Assembly (NCBI RefSeq): GCF_001436305.1 | Contig: NZ_AZFO01000006.1 | Coordinates: forward strand, 1 to 64,000 | Length of the DNA stretch: 64,000 nucleotides | From: Lactobacillus ultunensis DSM 16047 | Lineage (GTDB): Bacteria; Bacillota; Bacilli; Lactobacillales; Lactobacillaceae | Reading direction: 5' to 3' | In this document: positions 55,248 to 62,866 of the stretch, one piece after another | Layout of the letters: every line of letters starts with the position of its first letter | Position numbering within the stretch: the stretch's first letter is position 1 | The notes under the pieces: model-generated | What the model was told of the DNA's origin: nothing | Seen by the model: only the letters and a program-made list of their open reading frames with translations | Databases searched by the model: none | Made by a program: the position numbers and the translations under genes

Positions 55248-55318
55248 ATTTTACCTAAATTTTCCTAACGAAAAATAAAAAATACCAAATCGGTCACTTT
55301 TCGGACCAATTTGGTAAT
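55248..55318 (-). promoter_or_regulatory. LytTR-type direct repeats overlapping the response-regulator terminator (site 2)
   Basis: Minus strand ATTGGTC (55304-55310) and TTTGGTA (55283-55289) start 21 bases apart; a TAAAAT -10-like box lies at 55248-55253. The same bases form a stem ACCAAATTGGTC/GACCGATTTGGT followed by a T-run, which can end the response-regulator transcript. So terminator and activator site seem to share sequence. Confidence 0.5.
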
Positions 55319-55322
55319 TCGT

Positions 55323-56126
55323 TTAATCAATACTTATATCTTCAAATTTATCTATAATCTTTTCTTGCACGATCTTCTTATACCTACGGGAATAGATAAT
55401 CGACATATCATTATCAAAAGTAATCGTTTGAGTACGGGGATTAATTGAGCTAACTCTCTCCGGATTAATCAAGTAAGATTGCGATACCCGAATCAAAAAC
55501 GGTGCTTTAGTTTCAATCTGATTAAGCGCGCCTCTGAATTCAGTCTCACCATGTTCGGTAACCATATGCACCTTATGTTGGGTAATGCTATTCTCGATGA
55601 AAACTACTTCGTTTTCACTCACCTTAAAGCCGCGACGACCCATCTTGTATGTGAAATCGTGCTTACCATAACGACCAACACTGGACAAGTTATCAAACGC
55701 GTTACGTAGCGTCTCCTCCAAACGATGTATTGTCTCCATCTGTGATAAAGACTTGCTAATGTAATCAATCGCACCGATATGACGGCGATACGTTAACGGA
55801 GCATACTTATCGTACGCCGTTACAAAGATAATCTGAGCATTCTCATCTTGCTTCTTCACGAATTCAGCCAAGTCTACACCGTTCTTCGCCTTAGATTCTC
55901 TGCTCAATTCAATATCCAAGAAATAAATACCATTTTTAATGTCATTTGCCACAATATATCCTACAGTCTGAGCAAAATCATTTGCGACAAAAGTTACTTT
56001 TTCATCCAACTTGCCATAACTGGGATTGTCATCGGCCAGATTTTGAATAGATACATTAATGTTCTGAGCTAGTTGATTTGCCAGATCTTGATCATCATCA
56101 CAAACAATAATGGGAAAATTAGTCAT
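55323..56126 (-). CDS. LytTR-family response regulator (AgrA/ComE type)
   Basis: A 267-residue regulator. The receiver domain has Val-Cys-Asp-Asp-Asp-Gln near the start and the phospho-acceptor Asp in Tyr-Phe-Leu-Asp-Ile-Glu near residue 60; the LytTR DNA-binding domain (about 160-260) has Phe-Ile-Glu-Asn-Ser, Phe-Arg-Gly-Ala-Leu and Arg-Val-Ser-Gln-Ser-Tyr-Leu-Ile-Asn. ATG 56126 overlaps the kinase stop as ATGACTAA, showing coupling. Regulators of this class bind pairs of direct repeats spaced by about two helical turns and control bacteriocin and competence genes. Confidence 0.92.
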   Translation of the reverse strand: MTNFPIIVCDDDQDLANQLAQNINVSIQNLADDNPSYGKLDEKVTFVANDFAQTVGYIVANDIKNGIYFLDIELSRESKAKNGVDLAEFVKKQDENAQIIFVTAYDKYAPLTYRRHIGAIDYISKSLSQMETIHRLEETLRNAFDNLSSVGRYGKHDFTYKMGRRGFKVSENEVVFIENSITQHKVHMVTEHGETEFRGALNQIETKAPFLIRVSQSYLINPERVSSINPRTQTITFDNDMSIIYSRRYKKIVQEKIIDKFEDISID

Positions 56127-57468
56127 CTTCTTCACCGTCCTCAGTTTCAATCACCATATAAAAATCAAACCAGCCATCCTGAACCATGTAAGAAATAGAC
56201 ATATCAGGATACTTGTTCTCGATTTCCTTTATATTGGCTAAACCTAAACCGTTATGATCTTTTTTGGTTGTAAAACCACGCTCTTGAATCTGATTAGTTG
56301 AGATATTTTTATCTTGAACTTTATTTCTGATTTCGTATTCGAATTCACCTAAATTATCAAGATAAATCATTGATTGAATCTCAGCTTTTTTATCTTTAGC
56401 AAGCAGAGCCTTGCTCTCTTCAATCGCGTTGTCAAAAGTAATACCAATAATACGTACGAGATCTAATTCATCAATATGATCAGGCAGCTTTCTGATTTTG
56501 TTTCTGCACTCAAAGTTATAAGGTATCTTCAAGTTATAGATCTCTGTTAACTTGGCAATAATAATGCTTTTGATTGATTTAACATAAAGATGATTCACAT
56601 CCTTATACTTAAGCAGTGCTTCAGAATTCAGATTGGTTTCAGTATATTTATCAAGCTTTTGAATTACTTCTTGAACGTCACCCTCTTGAGCGCTTATCTT
56701 TAAAGAATTCAAAATATTGCGATAATCGTGACGAAATGCTCGAAGATCATCTTCGCTTTTCTCTAAATAAGTGGCATATTCTTCAAGATGGCGTTGATTT
56801 TGTTTTAGTTTTTCTTGATCCTTCTTTTTTATTAATTGCCTTTGTTCCTTTTGAATTAAACGATATATTCCAAGTGCAAAAATAGCCTGTATGATAAGAA
56901 AAGTAATAAAGAATACAGTAACTGATGGCACATGCTTAGTTTCGGTATAAACCAAACAGATAATAATATTAACTAAGAACAAATAGCAACTTAGCCATAA
57001 AAATATTTGTTTATTATCTCCTGATAATTGTAGTTTTATCTTATAACTATACTTTTTTATGATAAATATAATAATTAAACAACTGAGTATAGCAAGTAAA
57101 AAATTTAAATTTAACATCATATTTTTACTTGTAGAGTCAATTATAATTCCCAGTAAAATAGTACGTATTATATCAAGAATAATATCTACATTAAAGATAA
57201 TTGTAAAAGAGCCTAAGATTAAATATCTATCAGTCAGTTTCTTATACATCAAGTAAAAAATAAATATTTCTATAAAATCAAAAAATAGATCTCCCTTATA
57301 TCCATATCCATTTACACATATTCCAATCACTATAATTAAAAATAGCCAAAGATAATTCAACCTATTTCCAACTGTTAATCCTGTAATTCTAAAAAAGAAC
57401 ACATAATCTAGAATCATTGAAAAGATTGAAACTATTAACATAAGACACAAAACGTAAATCGAAGACAT
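56119..57468 (-). CDS. GHKL histidine kinase (AgrC type)
   Basis: A 449-residue sensor kinase with six to seven N-terminal membrane segments (to about 210), then a dimerisation region with the phospho-His in Phe-Arg-His-Asp-Tyr-Arg-Asn, N-box Phe-Asp-Asn-Ala-Ile-Glu-Glu, and G-box Gly-Leu-Gly-Leu-Ala-Asn-Ile. Typical receptor for a peptide pheromone. Encoded directly upstream of the LytTR regulator. The C-terminal half is nearly the same as that of the broken kinase encoded upstream, so the two arose by duplication or gene conversion while the sensor halves diverged. Confidence 0.92.
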   Translation of the reverse strand: MSSIYVLCLMLIVSIFSMILDYVFFFRITGLTVGNRLNYLWLFLIIVIGICVNGYGYKGDLFFDFIEIFIFYLMYKKLTDRYLILGSFTIIFNVDIILDIIRTILLGIIIDSTSKNMMLNLNFLLAILSCLIIIFIIKKYSYKIKLQLSGDNKQIFLWLSCYLFLVNIIICLVYTETKHVPSVTVFFITFLIIQAIFALGIYRLIQKEQRQLIKKKDQEKLKQNQRHLEEYATYLEKSEDDLRAFRHDYRNILNSLKISAQEGDVQEVIQKLDKYTETNLNSEALLKYKDVNHLYVKSIKSIIIAKLTEIYNLKIPYNFECRNKIRKLPDHIDELDLVRIIGITFDNAIEESKALLAKDKKAEIQSMIYLDNLGEFEYEIRNKVQDKNISTNQIQERGFTTKKDHNGLGLANIKEIENKYPDMSISYMVQDGWFDFYMVIETEDGEEDD

Positions 57469-57512
57469 AATTACACTATTTTTTAAACCATTTTTTCTGA
57501 AAGCTTATTATA

Positions 57513-58821
57513 TTAATTCTCAATCACCATATAAAAATCAAACCAGCCATCCTGAACCGTGTAAGAAATAGACATGTCAGGATACTTATTCTCGATTTCC
57601 TTTATATTAGCTAGGCCTAACCCTTTATGATCTTTTTTAGTTGTAAAACCACGTTCTTGAATCTGTTTAGTTGAGATATTCCTATCCTGAATTTTATTCC
57701 TGATTTCGTATTCAAATTCACCAGGGCCATCAGAATAAACCATGATCTGAACTTCTGCATCCCTAATGTCACGCTTTTTTGCCATCATAGTTTTACTCTC
57801 TTCAATTACATTATCAAAAGTGATACCAATAATTCGCACTAGATCAAGCTCATCCACATGGTCTGGCAACTGATGAATACTACTGCGACACTCAAAATTA
57901 TACGGAATATTCAAGTTATACATTTCCGTCAATTTAGAAATAATAATACTCTTAATCGACTTAATATGAATATGATTTACATCCTTATACTTGAGCAAGG
58001 CCTTAGAATTCAGATTTGTTTCAGTGTATTTATCAAGTTTCTGAATAACTTCCTGAACGTTGCCTTCTTGGGCACTTACTTTTAGAGAATTAAGGATATT
58101 TCGATAATCATGCCTAAATGAACGTAAGTCATCTTCGCTCTTTTCAAGATAATTTGCGTATTCTTCAAGTTGGCGCTGTTGCTGCTGATTTAACTTCATT
58201 CTTTGAATTTTTTCTTTTTCATTTTGCTCCTTCACAATTGCAAAATAAATTGCAAATCCAAATATAGCCTGTATTAACGTCATAGATAAAAATACAATTA
58301 CTGATGGAGAAAGATGATCTAAAAAAGCATTTATCCAATTAACCACTAGCATTGAGAAGTACAAATACAAAAGAATGCCTACAAAGATTTTAACGTTCTG
58401 TCCCTGAATCTGTTTATATATGACTTCTCGCAATTTAGAAATTATTACAAAAATTAGAAGATAAGCTACTAATAGTAGGACCAAAGCAAAGATTCTATTA
58501 TTATTAATCTTGCTCATACAAAATAAGAAAACATCTATATAGAAATCAAATATTAAGTTTATTAATGCTGAAACTATGACTCTATATTTATCGTTTCTAC
58601 CAAAATACCAGTAAAAAGATAAAAGGCTCTATGAGTGATGCTATATTTGAAAAGAATCTTCCGTAAACATTAACTACAAGAACAACTACAGACATAGCTA
58701 TTAAAAATATGTAGTCTTTTTTTGAGCTGATATTTATTTTAGAAATATAAAGAAATAAGAAAATATCAAAAATAATTGATAATAATGATATTCCTAAATC
58801 ATAGATTACATTAATAACCAT
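57513..58821 (-). pseudogene. Second GHKL histidine kinase, frameshifted
   Basis: The C-terminal part (58517-57513 and upstream codons) has the intact catalytic domain: Phe-Arg-His-Asp-Tyr-Arg-Asn, Phe-Asp-Asn-Val-Ile-Glu-Glu, and Gly-Leu-Gly-Leu-Ala-Asn-Ile. An N-terminal membrane piece (58821-58597) ends at a stop near Leu-Leu-Val-Phe-Trp. The frame continues without a break in the next phase (Trp-Tyr-Phe-Gly-Arg-Asn-Asp-Lys-Tyr), so a single-base change near 58600 splits one gene. The kinase is thus probably inactive in this strain, unless the internal start at 58517 gives a truncated cytoplasmic form with three membrane segments. Confidence 0.8.
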
Positions 58822-58834
58822 TCGGATTCCTTAC

Positions 58835-60031
58835 TCATCTACCAACAATCCTATCCGCATTATCTTCCATAAATTTTCGTCTTTTGCCTGTCAACATCCA
58901 CGCAAAGATCACTACACCGACAATTAACAACATAATTGAAACTGGCCAACCTGTAAACATAGTCGTTACGCTATCAGTACTTACACTCTCCAGATCATAC
59001 AGAAAATGGATCAGCATCCCTAACCATAATTTGCCAGTATACAAATACAACACGCCAAATGCTAAGCCAATACCAAACGCATATGTAAGTTGCTGTGCCG
59101 TCATATCAACAGAATAGAACGTGCCATTGGTAATAGTACCCAAGTTACTTAAATGCTCTAGACTAAATAAAATAGCCGAGATTACTACTGCTAACATAAT
59201 TCTGCCTTTAAAATTGCGCATTGCATATAACAGAGCAATTATTTCTAGGATGCGAATCGTTTCTTCATAAATACCGGCTGTAGCAGCAAAAGCTACTATA
59301 CCCGCAGTAAAATAATGTGAAACTTCAAAACTAGTCCAATGCCAGAAAGCAAGCAGTTCTGTCCAGGTATTCGCAATGTTGGCATATGTGCTAAAGAAGA
59401 TCAGCCAGACCATCACTAATACAAGCACAATTAAAGATGTTAATTGAAAATTGCCAGTTTTAACAAACTTCAAGTTCCAGCTAAATTTCAAGTCCCATGC
59501 CTTGGTAATAAAGAAGCCTAAGACAAAGATTTCTATGGCAACTATTAAGGCATCATATACAAGAAAGTGAAGCGACTCTGGCAAATTAATAAAATCATTG
59601 GCATTCATCGTAAAGCTTACATCAATGATAGCAATACTCAATACACGAAGAAAGCCATTCTTTACTATCGGCATGTCAACTATTACCCAGGGAATATTTA
59701 CCACCAATAGAAGGACACAGCCCACGATTGAGAAAAACATCGCACAGCTTGGAAAGGCATAATTAAGAACTGAAATCCCAGTATAGACTACAAGGTTAAA
59801 TGCATATGGTAAGGCTAAAACGCCAAGCCATTTGGCCGCAGCTTGGATATACTGATTTTTATTTTCTAAGAGAGTCAAAATAAAAATTACTACTAAAGCA
59901 CACAAAGTAGTCGGATACACTAGCTTGGGCATCTTAAACATATGTACAACATGCAGATTAATGCACAACATGAGTACTATCCCTATTACCAACTGAATTT
60001 TTAAAATCAAGTCATATATTCTATTCTTCAT
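58835..60031 (-). CDS. CPBP/Abi-family membrane protease (copy B)
   Basis: A 398-residue protein with about nine to ten membrane segments. The CPBP domain is in the C-terminal third: Glu-Glu-Thr-Ile-Arg near residue 257, Phe-Ser-Leu-Glu-His near 289, and His-Phe-Leu-Tyr-Asp near 345, the three glutamate/histidine motifs of the family. CPBP proteins (PncO, SkkI) confer self-immunity to bacteriocins or process peptides. It is 12 bases after a paralogue and 13 bases before the kinase gene, in one operon. Confidence 0.87.
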   Translation of the reverse strand: MKNRIYDLILKIQLVIGIVLMLCINLHVVHMFKMPKLVYPTTLCALVVIFILTLLENKNQYIQAAAKWLGVLALPYAFNLVVYTGISVLNYAFPSCAMFFSIVGCVLLLVVNIPWVIVDMPIVKNGFLRVLSIAIIDVSFTMNANDFINLPESLHFLVYDALIVAIEIFVLGFFITKAWDLKFSWNLKFVKTGNFQLTSLIVLVLVMVWLIFFSTYANIANTWTELLAFWHWTSFEVSHYFTAGIVAFAATAGIYEETIRILEIIALLYAMRNFKGRIMLAVVISAILFSLEHLSNLGTITNGTFYSVDMTAQQLTYAFGIGLAFGVLYLYTGKLWLGMLIHFLYDLESVSTDSVTTMFTGWPVSIMLLIVGVVIFAWMLTGKRRKFMEDNADRIVGR

Positions 60032-60043
60032 AGCGAGTTCACC

Positions 60044-61243
60044 CTACCTTGTAGCAACAATCCTAGCAGCATTATCTTCCATGAACTTCCGTCTTTTGCC
60101 TGTCATCATCCAAATAGTTACGATTGTTGGCAACGCCATTATGATCAAAGAAACTGTCCAATTTCCTAACATAGGTGATACAACTAATGTCAGCATTGTC
60201 TTACTAAAGGAAATAAAATCTATACTGAAATGTGCCAAAATGCATAGCCATAGTTTACCCGTATAGAGGTACAAAGCAGCCATCAGCAATCCCATACCGA
60301 AGCTATATACTACTTGCTTTAGTACTACATCCAAATCATAGTGAATACCAAAACTGGTACTTCCTAAGTTAATCAAATGAAATAATCCAAAGATAGCTGA
60401 AGATCCAACCACGGCTAGCACAACTTTACTCTTAAAATTATGAAAAATATACAACAAGAGCACAACATTCAGATAGCGTTCAGTTTCTTCTAGGATACCT
60501 GCTTCTGCCGATGCATAGAAACCTTTCCACGTAATCTCAAAAGTACTAAAATCCCATTCAAAAAGTTGAGCTGGTACTTGAGCAAGGCCAATAAACGTAT
60601 TAAAGAAGCTAAACCAAGCTAAAAAGACTACTAAAAATACCAGTACCCACCATTGAAAGTTTTTGGTTTTAATAAACTTCAAATTCCATTCAAACTTGAA
60701 TCCCCAAGCCTGCATAATGAAGAATGTCAAAATAAATACTGCAATTGCATTAACAAAACCTTGGTCCACCATTACGCTTATGTAACTAGGCGCCTTCTTA
60801 AATACAACTACACTATACAATTGACTTAGGATCAACACTACAACAAGCATAAGACGTAGAACGCCATTTTTGATGGTAAGGTAACTAACTTTGACTACAG
60901 GTATAAAATTAACTAATAGAATTAAGCAGCCCAGGATTGAGAATATAGGAGCCAATTGCTGAATTTTTTCATTCAGCGTTGAAATAGTTCCTGTCAATAG
61001 CCAATTGAAAATGCATGATAAGGTTAATGCACTCAATATATCGGCTGTAAATTTAAGATAATGATTCTTCTCAGCTAAGAATTGTAAAACCAAAGTTGCT
61101 ATCAAGATAGCTAGAGAAATCCAATCAGCTACTGCAAGACGGGTCCAATTTAGCCCCTTTACATTTATATTCAGTAGAATAGCTAGTAAAATACTTAAGA
61201 TTAATTCGAATTTTAAAATCCGATTCCACAGCTTCTGCTTCAT
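60044..61243 (-). CDS. CPBP/Abi-family membrane protease (copy A)
   Basis: A 399-residue protein, about 10 membrane segments, with Glu-Glu-Thr-Glu-Arg near residue 254, Phe-Gly-Leu-Phe-His near 286 and His-Phe-Ser-Ile-Asp near 342. The C-terminal ends of copies A and B (Thr-Gly-Lys-Arg-Arg-Lys-Phe-Met-Glu-Asp-Asn-Ala) are the same, showing a tandem duplication. First gene of the CPBP-kinase-kinase-regulator operon, behind the best LytTR-type site of the window, hence likely induced by its own regulator. Confidence 0.87.
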   Translation of the reverse strand: MKQKLWNRILKFELILSILLAILLNINVKGLNWTRLAVADWISLAILIATLVLQFLAEKNHYLKFTADILSALTLSCIFNWLLTGTISTLNEKIQQLAPIFSILGCLILLVNFIPVVKVSYLTIKNGVLRLMLVVVLILSQLYSVVVFKKAPSYISVMVDQGFVNAIAVFILTFFIMQAWGFKFEWNLKFIKTKNFQWWVLVFLVVFLAWFSFFNTFIGLAQVPAQLFEWDFSTFEITWKGFYASAEAGILEETERYLNVVLLLYIFHNFKSKVVLAVVGSSAIFGLFHLINLGSTSFGIHYDLDVVLKQVVYSFGMGLLMAALYLYTGKLWLCILAHFSIDFISFSKTMLTLVVSPMLGNWTVSLIIMALPTIVTIWMMTGKRRKFMEDNAARIVATR

Positions 61244-61272
61244 TGTTCTTCACCATCCCTCTTGATTAAAAT

Positions 61273-61333
61273 AATATAGCAATTTTAATTTTGAAGGACA
61301 TAAAAGACCAATTTGGCATCGAAATGGACCAAT
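61273..61333 (-). promoter_or_regulatory. LytTR-type direct repeats and -10 box (site 1)
   Basis: Minus strand: two copies of ATTGGTC, at 61327-61333 and 61306-61312, exactly 21 bases apart, each in a longer imperfect repeat ending in ATGCC or ATGTCC. A TATATT -10 box lies at 61273-61278; no -35 box is found at the right distance. This is the layout of promoters activated by LytTR regulators. Confidence 0.65.
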
Positions 61334-61340
61334 CCGGTTA

Positions 61341-62738
61341 CTACATTTCTTCAAATGTGAACAATTGACAGTTAATTTCCTTCGCCAATTCTCGACAACT
61401 ATCAGTAAAACCTGACTTAGAAAACAAATAATAGTGCTTAAGCGGATAAGTAAAAAGCTCACTATTAGTCACTAATTTTTCTAGCACGCTACGCGGAATC
61501 GGCTCATTCTTCCATTTACACTCGCCAAAGTAGCCGTCGCGCTCATCATCAGAGAAGCCAACTACATCGAGTTCAACTTGTTGATGAGTTCGCTTATCTG
61601 TGCCCCACCAATTACCTAAATGAACAAATGGATTAGACACGATCTTTTCATTCAAATCCTGCGACCACATGAAATCTTGACTATATTTTTCAAATTCTGG
61701 TCCCATGAAGTCAGATAGATTGCGTTTTACCTTAACCCAAGCTAGATCAGTTAAACCACGTTCAATCACATCAGTTTGCTTGCCAACGAAGGTGTACCAG
61801 AAGCGAAACATGCCATCACAGATTCGATAGACTATGTTCTTGCTACGCGGCTTCTTCTGTTCAGTGACGGGTACCTTTTTCTCAATGATTCCCAGATCAA
61901 TCAGATTATTTAGATAGGTGGTCAATGGACCTGTCTGCAAGTGAGCCGCCTGTGCAATTTTGCTATGTTTTGAAGCACCTGACGCAATAGCATTAATGAT
62001 TGAATTGTAGTTAGTTGGATCACGCAACTCTTGCTGCAACAAGTTATTTGGTTCGTCGAATAAGCGCCCAGATTTGTTCAAAAAGTTTTTCTTAATATTA
62101 TCAGCTACCGAACGCTTATCTGACATATAACTCAGATATTGTGGCACTCCCCCACAGATCGTATTAATGATAAAAGCATCTTCCTTGCTCAACTTCGGCA
62201 GCATTTCACGAGCTTCCGTCAATTTAAATGGTTCAAGCTTTAAGGCTAAAGTACGTCGACCATAGAGCGGACTTTGATAGCCTAAGACTTGACGCTCCAT
62301 AAAGGACATGGAAGAGCCACAAAGAATCAGAAATAGATTGGTTTCTTTGAATTGATGATCAATATAAGACTGCAACATTGAACTAATTGCTGGATATGCC
62401 TTAGCTAAGTAAGGAAATTCGTCGATGACTAAAATTACGCGCTGCTTGTGTGCTAAACGTGTAATTTCTTTAAAGCATTCTTCAAAATCAGCAAAACTTT
62501 CTTTGCCTCCCTGATCAGTGTTCTTGAAGATGCTGATTGCTTCTGAAAAACGCTTGAGATTATCAGCCGCATTTTCTTCAAGGGCCACATAGTAAATGGC
62601 CTTCTTATCCTTTAAAAATTCGTTGATCAATGAAGTCTTGCCTATTCTTCTGCGTCCATAGATGACGGTGAATTGGAAATTATTTTCTTCATATGCTTCA
62701 TTCAATTGAGCTAATTCTTCGTGTCTACCTACAAACAT
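61341..62738 (-). CDS. DUF234/archaeal-type AAA ATPase (copy 2)
   Basis: A 465-residue ATPase, paralogue of the one at 21.0-22.4 kb with the same layout: Met-Phe-Val-Gly-Arg-His-Glu-Glu-Leu start, Walker A Tyr-Gly-Arg-Arg-Arg-Ile-Gly-Lys-Thr-Ser, Walker B Leu-Val-Ile-Asp-Glu-Phe-Pro-Tyr, Cys-Gly-Ser-Ser-Met-Ser-Phe-Met-Glu, and the C-terminal Gln-Val-Glu-Leu-Asp-Val with Gly-Glu-Cys-Lys-Trp, a nuclease-like pattern. ATG 62738 is used (AGGAG seven bases upstream); ATG 62744 is too close to it. Function unknown. The upstream region is a dense array of inverted repeats. Confidence 0.85.
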   Translation of the reverse strand: MFVGRHEELAQLNEAYEENNFQFTVIYGRRRIGKTSLINEFLKDKKAIYYVALEENAADNLKRFSEAISIFKNTDQGGKESFADFEECFKEITRLAHKQRVILVIDEFPYLAKAYPAISSMLQSYIDHQFKETNLFLILCGSSMSFMERQVLGYQSPLYGRRTLALKLEPFKLTEAREMLPKLSKEDAFIINTICGGVPQYLSYMSDKRSVADNIKKNFLNKSGRLFDEPNNLLQQELRDPTNYNSIINAIASGASKHSKIAQAAHLQTGPLTTYLNNLIDLGIIEKKVPVTEQKKPRSKNIVYRICDGMFRFWYTFVGKQTDVIERGLTDLAWVKVKRNLSDFMGPEFEKYSQDFMWSQDLNEKIVSNPFVHLGNWWGTDKRTHQQVELDVVGFSDDERDGYFGECKWKNEPIPRSVLEKLVTNSELFTYPLKHYYLFSKSGFTDSCRELAKEINCQLFTFEEM

Positions 62739-62749
62739 CGCCATGCTCC

Positions 62750-62820
62750 TTTTACTACATCGTAATATACTATATTACATTATACTATAATACGATGTAG
62801 TATAACGTAATGTAGTAAAA
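62750..62820. repeat. Nested inverted repeats upstream of ATPase copy 2
   Basis: Outer arms TTTTACTACAT (62750-62760) and ATGTAGTAAAA (62810-62820) are perfect. Inner arms TACTACATCGTA (62753-62764) and TACGATGTAGTA (62791-62802) are perfect too. Between them TACTATATTAC- and TTATACTATAAT-like copies fill the space, so half-sites recur about every ten bases. Probable operator, very AT-rich. Confidence 0.65.
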
Positions 62821-62850
62821 ATGCCATGCAAACAGATGCATGGCATTTTA
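62819..62850 (-). terminator. Terminator of the alpha-glucosidase gene
   Basis: Perfect 12-bp stem AAATGCCATGCA/TGCATGGCATTT, six-base loop, T-run on the minus strand. Confidence 0.85.
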
Positions 62851-62866
62851 TTATCTTTAATTCTTA

